A stretch of DNA of 32,426 nucleotides, from positions 1 through 32,426 of the forward strand of contig CAZRBG010000060.1 in the NCBI GenBank assembly GCA_964598225.1. Direction: 5' to 3'. Below the pieces are notes generated by a model that was given only the letters and a program-made list of their open reading frames with translations, was not told where the DNA came from and did not search any database. Origin of the DNA: SG8-4 sp964598225. GTDB lineage: Bacteria > Planctomycetota > Phycisphaerae > Sedimentisphaerales > Anaerobacaceae. A program made the position numbers and the translations under genes. This document shows positions 22,194 to 31,123 of this stretch, piece after piece. Every line of letters starts with the position of its first letter. The stretch's first letter is position 1.

Positions 22194-22303
22194 CGATCCG
22201 GGGCCGGCTGTCATGCACCCTTTGGCAAGCGCCTGCAAAGCGTTAATACACATTCGGATACATCACGGCACGTTTCGATTGCTTTGTGATTGCGCGTAAT
22301 GCA

Positions 22304-22993
22304 TCAGTCTTGCGGCAGTTTGGCGAGGTCTGCGTCTGAACCGGCGACCATCAGTATGTCGTCTTTGTAAATTACCGTGCTCGGCATGGGCACGTTGATG
22401 ATTTTACCCTTTTCCTCTTTCTTTTGCTTGCTGTGCTCTCCTCGCTTGATCAGGACGAGGTTGACGCTGTATTTCTGACGGAGCTGCAAATCCATGACTG
22501 TCTTGCCTTCGAAGCTGGCCGGCGCCTTTATCCGGGCAAGACTGTAACCTTCGGCAAAATCAATTTTCTCGCCGATCTGCGGTGCAATGAGCTTGTAAGC
22601 CCAACGCTGGGCCGATTCTATCTCGGGGTAGATGACTTCAGTAGCTCCGACTTTGGAGAAAACCTCGCCCGCGATTAAATCCTCCGCGCGTGCATAAATT
22701 CGATTGACGCCCATCTGCCGCAAGTTGACAACTGTCAGGATCGCCGATTCGAAGCCGCGGCCGGTTCCCTGGCCTATGCCGACTATTGCGACATCGGCCT
22801 TGTCAACGCCCTGGGCCTTGAGGGCTTCTTCATCCGTGCTGTCGAGTCTTACGGCGTGGCTGACCTGGTCTGCGATCAGCTCTATTACATCGCGGTTCTT
22901 GTCGATCGCAATAACCTCCGCTCCGCTCATCGCCAGGGCAATAGCCAGCTTGTTGCCGAACCGCCCCAATCCTATCACTGCAAACCGAGTCAT
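22304..22993 (-). CDS. Potassium uptake regulatory subunit, TrkA/KtrA family
   Basis: A 229-residue cytosolic RCK protein that gates a TrkH/KtrB-type potassium transporter in response to nucleotides. The N-terminal Rossmann domain has VIGLGRFGNKLA with the GxGxxG fold and the acidic residue after the second strand (VIAIDKNRD). The C-terminal TrkA_C domain (about 140-227) includes SLARIKAPASFEGKTVMDLQ and a final strand near DILMVAGSDADLAKL. A single RCK_N/RCK_C pair and the length fit KtrA rather than the doubled E. coli TrkA. Its start lies 12 bases downstream of the stop of the membrane subunit gene, so both form one operon. Confidence 0.92.
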   Translation of the reverse strand: MTRFAVIGLGRFGNKLAIALAMSGAEVIAIDKNRDVIELIADQVSHAVRLDSTDEEALKAQGVDKADVAIVGIGQGTGRGFESAILTVVNLRQMGVNRIYARAEDLIAGEVFSKVGATEVIYPEIESAQRWAYKLIAPQIGEKIDFAEGYSLARIKAPASFEGKTVMDLQLRQKYSVNLVLIKRGEHSKQKKEEKGKIINVPMPSTVIYKDDILMVAGSDADLAKLPQD

Positions 22994-23005
22994 GGCAGCT
23001 CCTAA

Positions 23006-24784
23006 CTATCCGACGACTATCGCCTCGTCGGGGTAATTATATCTGGCCGGTCTCAGGTTAAAGGTCAATGCCGCTAATAATGTCAGAGGACCGAGCCTGC
23101 CTATAAGCATAACGGCAATGATAATCAACTTCCCGGCGGTTGTCAAAAAAGGTGTTATGCCGGTTGAAAGCCCAACAGTCCCGAGGGCGGATGCGGACTC
23201 GAAGGCAATATCCGACATGGTAAAGGGCTTCGCATTTTCGGTAATATTCAGCGCCAGAGTCGTTGCGATCAGAACGAGGGCGAAAAGCAGCGTTACGGTA
23301 ATCGCCCTGCCGACAACTACGATTCTCACCGATCGCTGGAACATTTCGACTTCCTGCCGTTTTCGCAGGGCCGCAACGGCGGTCATTATCACAACCGCCA
23401 GTGTTACCGTTTTGATTCCGCCCGCGGCTGAGCCGGGCGAGCCGCCGACAAACATCAGTAAAATGAGAATCAATTTGCTCGAAGGCGACATCTCCGAGAT
23501 CTTCACAGTGTTGAAGCCGGCTGTTCGGGCCGTAACCGATTGAAACAGAGCATCCAGTGGACCTGTTTTTACGCCGGTGCCCTCCGGCGCGGTATATCGC
23601 TCGAATACAAGAAGCGACACGGCCCCCAAAACAATCAGAGAAACGCTTACGCTCAGAACGATCTTGGTCTGAAGCCGCATCCTTATGGGAGCTTCCATCG
23701 AAAACCTGGCCTGTTTGTTGAACCACTTCTTGAAGAAGCGCTTTATTCGGTCCGTTACGATGCTGACAATGTCATATAGCACGCTAAAGCCGAGTCCGCC
23801 GAGAATTATCAGAGGGCAAACCACAGCATATATCTGCCAGTCCCGGTTGTACCGGATAAAACTGCTTTCGAATAGACTGAATCCGGCGTTACAGAATGAA
23901 CTTATGGAATGGAAGATGCTGCAAAACCATGTGCGCTCTACATCCGGAGACCACATGCCGTGGAGGCAGACTGCGCCGATAAGCTCGATAACTATCGTTC
24001 CTACGAAGATAAACGCGATCATATTGCCGATCCGACTGATCGTTCGGGCGCTTAACAAGTCCTGCATCGCCGCCGATTCGCGCACGCTCAACGCCTGGCC
24101 CAAGAGAAGTGCGATGACCGCACCAAAGACTACGATGCCAAGACCGCCCAATTGAATCAGCGTGAGGATTACCACTTGCCCTATAAGGCTGAAATCTTCG
24201 CCGGTGTTCTTAACTATCAAACCGGTAACGCAGGTGGCGCTGGTTGCCGTAAAGAGCGCATCGACAAGGCTGAGACTTTCTTTTCCCTTAGCAGATGCCG
24301 TCGGCAGCATAAGCAGCCCTGCGCCGGATACTATCAGGACAAGAAAACTCGCGATAAGCGTTTGCGTCGGATTTTTGCCCGATGCGGCCAGGTTTACGCT
24401 TGTTCGGCATAGTTTTGCGACTACCTGGATAACGAGATAGATGCCTACAGCGAAATGGCGTACGACTTCCGCCTCCTCGCCGGTCGGGACAAACCAATGA
24501 CCGGCTCCGAATGCGGCGATACCCAGGCCGAGCAACAGAGGGACCTCGAACCAGTTCGCTCGCCAGAATTCTGCTTTCGAGACGGAGTTAAACAGGCGGA
24601 TTATTTTCTCAGCCACGAAAAAACAAAGTAGGAGCACCTGAATCGTATAAAGTATCCATGCGGGTAATAAGGGCTCGTCGAAACCGAAAAGCAGAACGAA
24701 GGACGCCACAACCAGTGCCCCGGCAAGGGCATTGGAAGCAATTACGGTCTTCTCTAATCGGTTGTTCTTGAAGTTTATTTGCAT
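23006..24784 (-). CDS. Potassium transporter membrane subunit, TrkH/KtrB family, with N-terminal extension
   Basis: The 592-residue integral membrane protein carries the four pore-loop signatures of the family: ATCVTGL (about 183-189), SSFCNAGF (295-302), ARTAGFNT (419-426) and LGTVGLST (534-541), each with the conserved Gly of the selectivity filter. Before the standard core, which begins near PTQTLIASFLVLIVSG, there are about 137 extra residues with perhaps four hydrophobic helices. Similar long forms are known from other bacterial phyla. A positively charged cytoplasmic stretch (TDRIKRFFKKWFNKQ) joins the two halves. It is paired with the RCK subunit 12 bases downstream, and recG lies 81 bases upstream on the same strand. 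Confidence 0.92.
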   Translation of the reverse strand: MQINFKNNRLEKTVIASNALAGALVVASFVLLFGFDEPLLPAWILYTIQVLLLCFFVAEKIIRLFNSVSKAEFWRANWFEVPLLLGLGIAAFGAGHWFVPTGEEAEVVRHFAVGIYLVIQVVAKLCRTSVNLAASGKNPTQTLIASFLVLIVSGAGLLMLPTASAKGKESLSLVDALFTATSATCVTGLIVKNTGEDFSLIGQVVILTLIQLGGLGIVVFGAVIALLLGQALSVRESAAMQDLLSARTISRIGNMIAFIFVGTIVIELIGAVCLHGMWSPDVERTWFCSIFHSISSFCNAGFSLFESSFIRYNRDWQIYAVVCPLIILGGLGFSVLYDIVSIVTDRIKRFFKKWFNKQARFSMEAPIRMRLQTKIVLSVSVSLIVLGAVSLLVFERYTAPEGTGVKTGPLDALFQSVTARTAGFNTVKISEMSPSSKLILILLMFVGGSPGSAAGGIKTVTLAVVIMTAVAALRKRQEVEMFQRSVRIVVVGRAITVTLLFALVLIATTLALNITENAKPFTMSDIAFESASALGTVGLSTGITPFLTTAGKLIIIAVMLIGRLGPLTLLAALTFNLRPARYNYPDEAIVVG

Positions 24785-24865
24785 AAGCAGCCGTCAATAG
24801 CCGGATCTCGATCCAAGATTGTAAGACCAAAAACCACGGTCGTAAATCGAAAAGCGCCGAATTCG

Positions 24866-26974
24866 TCAGGCGACGTCGCCCAGTCCCAGGGTATCGCCGA
24901 ACTTCTCCAGCAGCGCCCGACGAATATTTTTGTGCTCAGCTTTGACCAGCATCGGGTCTTGCTCGACCATTTCGAAAGCGTGACGACGGGCCATAACCAG
25001 CAAATCGAGGTCGTCTACAATATTTGCGATCTTCAAATCCGGCAGGCCGTGCTGGCGAGCGCTGAACAATTCTCCGGGCCCGCGTAATCGCAGGTCGTGC
25101 TCGGCTATCTCGAAGCCGTCATTGCTTCTGGTCATTATCTCCAGCCTGCTCGTTGCCGTCTCGTTCTCTGTCTCGGCGAATAGCAGACAGTACGACTTCG
25201 CTTCGGACCTGCCGATACGTCCCCGCAACTGGTGCAATTGGGCCAGTCCGAATCTGTCGGCTCCCTCTATTACCATTATTGTTGCGTTCGGGACATCGAG
25301 CCCGACTTCCACCACGATTGTCGACACTAGTACGTCGACTTTGCCCTTGCGAAATTCAGACATCGTGTGCTGTTTTTGCGCCGAAAGCATTTGTCCGTGC
25401 AAAAGCTCGATCGTAAACTCCGGAAAAACATCCTCGGATAAACGCTTCCATTCATCGGTTGCGGCTCTGACGTCGCCTTCCTGTTCGACTGCGGTAATGC
25501 GCGGATAGACGAAATACGCCTGCTTTTTGGCTCTGAGCCTTTCGCGGATGAATTCGTATGCCTTTTGCCGGTGTTTGCGGTCTACCCAGCGGGTGATAAC
25601 GGCGCCTCTTCCCGGCGGCGAATGCTTGATGAGCGAGACGTCCAGATCGCCAAAGGCGGTCATCGCCAGCGTTCGCGGGATCGGAGTAGCCGTCATAACC
25701 AGACAATGCGGCGTAGCCTGCTTTCGCAATTGTGCCCGTTGATGGACGCCGAATTTATGTTGCTCGTCGATCACAACCAGACCGAGATTCCTGAATTCGA
25801 TGTCGGATTGCAGCAGTGCGACGGTCCCGACGACGATGTCAATCTCGCCGGCCTTGATCTTGTCCAGAGCTTCGTTCCTCTTCTTTCCCGTGAAACCGCC
25901 TGTAATAAGAATTCGCTCGACGCTGCTCTTTCTCAGGTATCGCTCGATACTGATGAAGTGCTGCTCGGCCAGAATTTCGGTCGGCGCCATGATCGCTACC
26001 TGCATCTTGTTAGCGACAGCCAGTAACGCGGCGTACAGTGCGACGACGGTTTTGCCGGATCCCACGTCGCCCTGCAAGAGCCGATTCATCGGCCTGGATT
26101 TGCTCATGTCGGCGGCAATTTCAGCGATGCAGTTGTTCTGGTCCTCGGTCAGCAAAAATGGAAAACGCTTTCTGATCCTGCTGTCGATTTCATCCGTACA
26201 TCTACACTCGCCTGCCGTGGCGTAATGCTGAACTTTGTGCCGGCGAAGCGCCAGACCCAACTGCATCAAGAACAGCTCGTCATATTTCAGTCTGCGTTTC
26301 GCCTGCTCGAGCTTCTGCTCGTCGGGCGGCATGTGTATCCAGGCAAACGCATCCGCCCTGCCGATCAAACCGGCATTCTTCATGAAATCTTTGTCGTAGT
26401 ATTCGCTGACCAGACCGTCAACATTTTCAAGAACCGGTGCGATTATTCGCTTAATCCGAGTGCTGCTCAGTCTATTCGAAGCGGGATATACTCCGCCGCT
26501 GAAATGCTCGGATGATTGTGGGTGCGCTTCGTCGATCATGAGGAACTTCGGATTAGTCAGTTGCACATGATGTTTGTACAGCATCGCCTTGCCCCAGACC
26601 ATTATGATCTGCCCCGGCTCTAACTGCTCTCGCAGGTATCCGCCATGAAACCAAACAGCTCTGCATACGCCGGTGTCATCGCTTATGAAAGCCTCGAACA
26701 GCGGCTTTCGCCGATAGCTGTGGTAATCAGTCGATTCGATTATTGCGATAAGGGTGACGGTGTCGTTCGGCTCCATTTGGTTTATCTTCGACGGCTCCGG
26801 CAGAAAGTTCCAGTCGCGCGGGTAATACTCCAGCAGGTCTCCGACAGTCTCGACTCCCAGCTTAGAGAACGTCTCGGCCCTGGCAGGTCCTACGCCTTTG
26901 AGATACTGAACCGGCATCGACAAGCTAAGTTTGGTTTGCGATTTTTCGTTTACTTCTGTCATCACATCTCTCAT
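24866..26974 (-). CDS. recG: ATP-dependent DNA helicase RecG
   Basis: RecG remodels stalled replication forks and branch-migrates Holliday junctions. The 702-residue protein has the N-terminal wedge/OB region (VQYLKGVGPARAETFSKLG, then LLEYYPRDW). The helicase motifs follow: Walker A GDVGSGKT (302-309), PTEILAEQH (331-339), the DEQH box (403-406) and MTATPIPRTLAMT (427-439). The C-terminal helicase half contains STIVVEVGLDVPNAT, HQLRGRIGRS and the RecG-specific tail DLRLRGPGELFSARQHGLPDLKIA. The length is standard. Translation could also begin at Met5 (26962), preceded by GAGAG; neither start has a strong ribosome-binding site. It is flanked upstream by an inverted repeat that separates it from pcm. 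Confidence 0.96.
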   Translation of the reverse strand: MRDVMTEVNEKSQTKLSLSMPVQYLKGVGPARAETFSKLGVETVGDLLEYYPRDWNFLPEPSKINQMEPNDTVTLIAIIESTDYHSYRRKPLFEAFISDDTGVCRAVWFHGGYLREQLEPGQIIMVWGKAMLYKHHVQLTNPKFLMIDEAHPQSSEHFSGGVYPASNRLSSTRIKRIIAPVLENVDGLVSEYYDKDFMKNAGLIGRADAFAWIHMPPDEQKLEQAKRRLKYDELFLMQLGLALRRHKVQHYATAGECRCTDEIDSRIRKRFPFLLTEDQNNCIAEIAADMSKSRPMNRLLQGDVGSGKTVVALYAALLAVANKMQVAIMAPTEILAEQHFISIERYLRKSSVERILITGGFTGKKRNEALDKIKAGEIDIVVGTVALLQSDIEFRNLGLVVIDEQHKFGVHQRAQLRKQATPHCLVMTATPIPRTLAMTAFGDLDVSLIKHSPPGRGAVITRWVDRKHRQKAYEFIRERLRAKKQAYFVYPRITAVEQEGDVRAATDEWKRLSEDVFPEFTIELLHGQMLSAQKQHTMSEFRKGKVDVLVSTIVVEVGLDVPNATIMVIEGADRFGLAQLHQLRGRIGRSEAKSYCLLFAETENETATSRLEIMTRSNDGFEIAEHDLRLRGPGELFSARQHGLPDLKIANIVDDLDLLVMARRHAFEMVEQDPMLVKAEHKNIRRALLEKFGDTLGLGDVA

Positions 26975-27029
26975 TCGTCATGAGGTGCATGTTCCATTGC
27001 ATCCCGTGACGGCCAGATCGCATTGCTGC

Positions 27030-27148
27030 CCTCTCTGTCATTCGTCCTGCGAGCCTCTCTGTCATTCCTGCGAGCCTCTCTGTCATTCCTGCGAAGGCAG
27101 GAATCCATTTGTTCACGAGCTTCTGGATCCTGCCTTCGCAGGAATGAC
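27030..27148. repeat. Long inverted repeat, copy 2, with tandem 5' duplications
   Basis: Arms 27082-27104 and 27127-27148 form the same GTCATTCCTGCG palindrome as at 12876. Here the left end is preceded by two extra partial copies of the arm, each with CTCTCTGTCATTC and CCTGCGAG, repeating every 21-24 bases from 27030. The right arm lacks one T relative to copy 1. It lies between pcm and recG, both on the minus strand, directly after the pcm stop. Confidence 0.8.
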
Positions 27149-27154
27149 AACGGG

Positions 27155-27838
27155 TCACCGTTCAAAACCGTACTTGCCCACGAGCTTTACAAATCTCACG
27201 TGGCATATCGGAGTTTCAACGAGTTTGCCCCTCTTCTTGTGGCATCTTACCAACTGCTGCGACCCGCCATAGCCCACGGGCGCGACGACCATGCCTTCCG
27301 GGCAAAGTTGCGCGACCAGCGGTTCGGGTACATCAGGCACGCCGGCCGTAATCATAATTCTGTCGAAGCACCCGGACTGCGGCAATTTCGATTCAGGCCA
27401 GCCGCAACTGCCGTCGCCAATGTGGAACTCGACGTTATCAATTCCCAACCTGCCAAGGACCTCCTGCGCTGCACGAGATAGTTCTCCGTACCTTTCTATA
27501 GTATAGACTTTCTTTGCGACCTTGCTGAGGATCGCCGTCTGATAGCCGCAACCGGTGCCGATCTCCAGAACCTCGCAATCCGGACCAACATGCAATTCCT
27601 GAGTCATAAGGGCGACTATATACGGCTGAGAAATGGTCTGCCCCTGTCCGATCGGCAGCGGACCGTCCGCGTAGGCCCTGGACTGATGCGATTCCGGCAC
27701 AAATTCCTCGCGAGGAATATCGGCCATCGCAGCCAGCACCCGGGGATCACTTATATCGCGCCCGGCAAGGTCCCGTTCCAGCATCCGCTGCCGGTCGCCG
27801 CCGGATTTAAAATTCTTACGCCGCCCGTACATAACCAT
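27155..27838 (-). CDS. pcm: Protein-L-isoaspartate O-methyltransferase
   Basis: Pcm methylates L-isoaspartyl residues of damaged proteins so that they can revert to normal aspartate. The 227-residue protein contains the substrate motif PLPIGQGQTISQPY (residues 60-73). The SAM-binding loop is EVLEIGTGCGYQTAIL (89-104), followed by VYTIER with the acidic residue contacting the ribose. Further on it shows HIGDGS and FDRIMITAGVPDVPEPLVAQL. About 20 basic N-terminal residues precede the catalytic fold. The start may be Met1 or Met3; no clear ribosome-binding site separates them. It lies between the TauE-type permease and recG on the same strand. Confidence 0.95.
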   Translation of the reverse strand: MVMYGRRKNFKSGGDRQRMLERDLAGRDISDPRVLAAMADIPREEFVPESHQSRAYADGPLPIGQGQTISQPYIVALMTQELHVGPDCEVLEIGTGCGYQTAILSKVAKKVYTIERYGELSRAAQEVLGRLGIDNVEFHIGDGSCGWPESKLPQSGCFDRIMITAGVPDVPEPLVAQLCPEGMVVAPVGYGGSQQLVRCHKKRGKLVETPICHVRFVKLVGKYGFER

Positions 27839-27902
27839 ACCGTTATAGTGGTCCTTAATTCCTGATTTTGCAAGCTGTTTATGGCATAATTGCGTACCAG
27901 TC

Positions 27903-28646
27903 CTACGGCCAGATCAGCAACTTGATTGCTGCGGCAATCGTAAGGGCCTGCACAATTGCTGAAAAAGCCTTCTGTGGGACTCGGCGAAGGAAGAATATTC
28001 CTATCGCGGCTCCGGCGGCGATGAACGGCAACATCATCAAATTGATTTTAATGGATTCGGCGGTCATCAGATCGAGATTCGCGCTGAACGGCACTTTGAG
28101 CCAGTTGATGACAAAGAAAAACCACGCCGCGGTTCCGACGAACTCCATCTTGCCCAGCCGCATAGCCAGAAGATAGATAATCATTACCGGCCCGGCGGCA
28201 TTGGCCATCATCGTTGTAAATCCTGCGGCAAACCCTAATATGATCGCGAACCACAATCGCCTGGGAACCGGGGCATCTTTGCCCTTATTCTTCGTTCGCC
28301 AGTAATTCAGCCCCAACATGACGAGCACAATTGCCCCGATAACAGGCTTGAGCTGCTCGTCGTTGATCTCCCTTAGGCCGAAGTACCCCGCAATAATCCC
28401 CGCAAAAGCCGGCGGCAGCAGCCGGATAACGTGCAGCCACTGGGCATTATGCCTGTGATAGGTGATGGCAAAAAGGTCCGCCAGAATCAGGATCCCAAGC
28501 AGCAATCCTGTGGACTCGCGGCTCGAAACGGCCAGAGCCATCAGCGGCACCGGCAGAATTCCAAGGCCGGGCATACCGGTCTTGGCAGTGCCCACCGTCA
28601 TCGCACACAAAGCAATCACAACCCAATCGATAAATTCAATATCCAA
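27903..28646 (-). CDS. TauE/SafE-family permease
   Basis: A 247-residue membrane protein with about seven to eight hydrophobic helices and the two-repeat pattern of the TauE/SafE (formerly DUF81) family. TVGTAKTGMPGLGILPVPLMA lies in the first half, and the equivalent GFAAGFTTMMANAAGPVMIIYLLA in the second. Family members have been linked to export or import of sulfite, sulfoacetate and other small anions; the substrate here cannot be read from the sequence. The start is a TTG at 28646 with AGGGAT about nine bases upstream; no in-frame ATG fits. A divergent promoter pair separates it from the lipoprotein gene. No sulfur-metabolism genes are adjacent, so the role remains open. Confidence 0.85.
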   Translation of the reverse strand: MDIEFIDWVVIALCAMTVGTAKTGMPGLGILPVPLMALAVSSRESTGLLLGILILADLFAITYHRHNAQWLHVIRLLPPAFAGIIAGYFGLREINDEQLKPVIGAIVLVMLGLNYWRTKNKGKDAPVPRRLWFAIILGFAAGFTTMMANAAGPVMIIYLLAMRLGKMEFVGTAAWFFFVINWLKVPFSANLDLMTAESIKINLMMLPFIAAGAAIGIFFLRRVPQKAFSAIVQALTIAAAIKLLIWP

Positions 28647-28702
28647 AGCAAATCCCTATAAAAAAGCAATGTCACTGGCGGTACCGAGCTTTAGAACACC
28701 GC

Positions 28703-28731
28703 AATCTATCGGTTTTGAGTTTGCTTTGCAA
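28703..28731 (-). promoter_or_regulatory. Promoter for the TauE-type permease
   Basis: On the minus strand TTGCAA (28731-28726), a 17-base spacer and TAGATT (28708-28703). The -35 directly abuts the -35 of the divergent lipoprotein promoter. Confidence 0.4.
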
Positions 28732-28749
28732 TTGACAATTGACTGTTGA
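28729..28749. repeat. Heptamer repeat array R6
   Basis: CAATTGA twice, then CTGTTGA, in seven-base register, in the divergent intergenic region between the permease and the lipoprotein gene. Confidence 0.75.
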
Positions 28750-28760
28750 TGGCCGACAAT
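28732..28760 (+). promoter_or_regulatory. Promoter for the lipoprotein gene, overlapping heptamer array R6
   Basis: A perfect TTGACA (28732-28737) at the junction of two CAATTGA units, a 17-base spacer and GACAAT (28755-28760), which matches the -10 consensus at 4 of 6 positions. The transcript would start near 28767, about 50 bases before the ATG. Confidence 0.5.
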
Positions 28761-28817
28761 GACTTATGATCGCCAAAGACGTGGGGCAATATGTGCAAAA
28801 ATCATAGGAGACCTGAA

Positions 28818-29414
28818 ATGAATACTAGAAAGCTTTTATTTTATCTTTTGGCCGGGCTGATGTGCGGCTGCGTGCCTGTTATATCTCTACATCCGCTTTA
28901 CACAAAGGAAAACGTGGTATTCGACAAAAAGTTGCTCGGCACCTGGGTAGACGATCCGAACGAAACCGGTTCAACCTGGCAATTCGAATCAGTCAATAAG
29001 CAAAAAAAAGCCTACAGCTTGGGTTTTGCCGACGATGAAGGCTTGAAAGGCTCATTCACTGTCCATCTGCTGAAGCTCAATGAACAGCTTTTTCTGGACG
29101 TCTATCCGAGTGAAGTACCCTGGGAAATGGATGATCCGAATGAGTCAAAGTGGCCGTACAACTCTATGTTCCTGCTGCCAACGCATACGTTCCTGAGGGT
29201 AGATTCCGTCGGTTCAAAGTTAAAGCTGCGATTGATGCTTGATAGCCAATTGGAAAAACTGCTTGAAAAGAACCCTGATGCAATATCGCACGTAGTTATT
29301 GAGGACAGACCGGTCCTGACGGCATCGACAAAGGAACTTCAGGCTTTCGTACTGAAGTATGCAGATACCGACAAGCTGTTCACCGAAGAGATCGTGCTGA
29401 ATCGCAGGGATTAA
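28818..29414 (+). CDS. Putative lipoprotein of unknown function
   Basis: A 198-residue protein beginning MNTRKLLFYLLAGLMCGCVPV, a short type II signal peptide. The likely lipidated residue is Cys18 (MCGC) or possibly Cys16; the lipobox is not ideal. Just after it comes SLHPLYTKENVVFDKKLLGTWVDDPNE, then a beta-rich domain (STWQFESVNKQKKAYSLGF and HLLKLNEQLFLDVYP) that recalls small lipocalin-like domains, without a firm match. I do not assign a function. The ATG at 28818 is chosen because AGGAG precedes it by seven bases; an in-frame ATG nine codons upstream has none. nadB starts 21 bases after the stop, so the two may be cotranscribed without any evident functional link. Confidence 0.8.
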   Translation: MNTRKLLFYLLAGLMCGCVPVISLHPLYTKENVVFDKKLLGTWVDDPNETGSTWQFESVNKQKKAYSLGFADDEGLKGSFTVHLLKLNEQLFLDVYPSEVPWEMDDPNESKWPYNSMFLLPTHTFLRVDSVGSKLKLRLMLDSQLEKLLEKNPDAISHVVIEDRPVLTASTKELQAFVLKYADTDKLFTEEIVLNRRD

Positions 29415-29435
29415 GAAACAATACGGACCTACAGT

Positions 29436-31046
29436 ATGGCCGACAAACAAGAATTCAGACGCTATCTCGTCGATATTGACTCGATCTCTTCGCCCCAGCT
29501 CTTTATCGACTGTCTGGTGATAGGCGCAGGTATAGCAGGACTGCGCGCCGCCCTCGAAGCGGCCGAGACCCGCAACGTAATCGTCGTTTGCAAGGGCCGG
29601 GTCAGAGACAGCAACACCTGGAAAGCGCAGGGCGGAATCGCTTCGGTAATCGACGAAGCGGATTCGTTCGAATCGCATATAGCCGATACGCTCAAGACGG
29701 GTTGCGGCCTGTGCGATGAAGAAGTGGTGGACCAGGTAGTTCGAAAAGGACCGGAACTTATCGAACAGTTGCTCAGTTGGGATACCGAGTTCGACCTCGC
29801 CGGCGGCCGGATTGCAACCACCCTCGAGGGCGGGCACAGCCACCCCCGAGTCGCCCATGCCCACGGCGACGAAACGGGGCGCATAATCGCCCAAGCCCTC
29901 ATAGAAAAGGTCGCCCGGAACCCTCGCATACGCGTACTGGAGAATTTCTTCACAATCGACCTGCTTACGGACAAGCAAGACAAATGTCTGGGAATCATAG
30001 GGCTCAACAGCCGCCGAGAATCACAAATAATCTGGGCCGCCCTTACGATCCTGGCAACCGGCGGGGCGGGCCGGCTCTATCGCGAAACTACCAATCCGGA
30101 AGGGGCAACGGCAGACGGAATCGCTATGGCCTATCGGGCGGGAGCAGTGTTGCGAGACCTGGAGTTCGTGCAGTTTCACCCGACGACCCTGTACATCGCC
30201 GGCGCCACGCGGGCGCTGATCACCGAGACCATTAGAGGCGAAGGCGCGGTTCTGGTTAACGAAGATGGGCGGCAATTCATGAAGGACTACCACGAAAACG
30301 CCGAGCTGGCGCCGCGCGACGTTGTAAGCCGGGCGATTCTGTCAGAGATGCGAAAGGCCGAACTGACAAAAGTGTACCTCGACGTCAGACACTTTGATAA
30401 GACGTATTTCGCGAGAAGATTCCCCTATATCAACGAGTTGCTCGAAAGCTTCGATATAGATATTAGTAAGGATCTAATACCTGTAAGACCCAGTGCTCAT
30501 TACATGATCGGTGCTGTAAAAACCGACGTCTCAGGCAGGACCACAATTGAGAACCTCTATGCCTGTGGCGAGACGGCCTCAACGGGATTGCACGGCGCCA
30601 ACCGGCTCGGCAGCAATTCGCTTCTCGAAGGCTTGGTGTTTGGCAAGATCGCCGGCCAGTTGGTTTCCAAAGGCAAAAAATCAACTGCGGTTAATCTCAG
30701 GCATCCCAAGTTAAGTTATCACATTCCGCATTCGGATCGCACTCGTCTGGACGCCGAAGATGTAAGAAACTCGCTTAGGGCTCTCATGTGGCGAAACGTC
30801 GGCATCACACGAGCCGCCCAGCCCCTCGTGGAAGCTCAGGAAATCATCAAGTTCTGGCAGCGATACGTGATGGACAAAGTCTTCGATTCTCCCGTAGGCT
30901 GGGAATGCCAGAACATGCTGACCGTCTCCCTGCTCATGGCGCGGTCCGCCGAAATACGCCGGGAAAGCCGGGGCGTCCACTTCAGAAGAGACTTCACAGA
31001 AACCGATGATGAGAATTTCAAAAAGCACATAGAAGTGACCCGATAA
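29436..31046 (+). CDS. nadB: L-aspartate oxidase
   Basis: NadB oxidises L-aspartate to iminoaspartate with FAD, the first step of de novo NAD synthesis, and can use fumarate as acceptor in anaerobes. The 536-residue protein has the FAD-binding motif VIGAGIAGLRAAL (28-40), the block SNTWKAQGGIAS (59-70), then FVQFHPTTLY, ALITETIRGEGAVLVNEDGRQFM and LAPRDVVSRAI. Further blocks are PSAHYMIGAVKTD and GETASTGLHGANRLGSNSLLEGLVFG. The C-terminal three-helix domain is present, so the length is normal. It is separated from succinate dehydrogenase/fumarate reductase flavoproteins by the AQGGIAS and GLHGANRLGSNSL context. nadA and nadC are not in the window. The upstream gene is 21 bases away; the next gene follows after 77 bases. 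Confidence 0.95.
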   Translation: MADKQEFRRYLVDIDSISSPQLFIDCLVIGAGIAGLRAALEAAETRNVIVVCKGRVRDSNTWKAQGGIASVIDEADSFESHIADTLKTGCGLCDEEVVDQVVRKGPELIEQLLSWDTEFDLAGGRIATTLEGGHSHPRVAHAHGDETGRIIAQALIEKVARNPRIRVLENFFTIDLLTDKQDKCLGIIGLNSRRESQIIWAALTILATGGAGRLYRETTNPEGATADGIAMAYRAGAVLRDLEFVQFHPTTLYIAGATRALITETIRGEGAVLVNEDGRQFMKDYHENAELAPRDVVSRAILSEMRKAELTKVYLDVRHFDKTYFARRFPYINELLESFDIDISKDLIPVRPSAHYMIGAVKTDVSGRTTIENLYACGETASTGLHGANRLGSNSLLEGLVFGKIAGQLVSKGKKSTAVNLRHPKLSYHIPHSDRTRLDAEDVRNSLRALMWRNVGITRAAQPLVEAQEIIKFWQRYVMDKVFDSPVGWECQNMLTVSLLMARSAEIRRESRGVHFRRDFTETDDENFKKHIEVTR

Positions 31047-31123
31047 CGAACTTTGGGCCGAACCTAGGCGTACTTGGGTCGGAGTAAAAGATTGTATAGT
31101 ATTTTTAATGATGGGGGCGAAAC

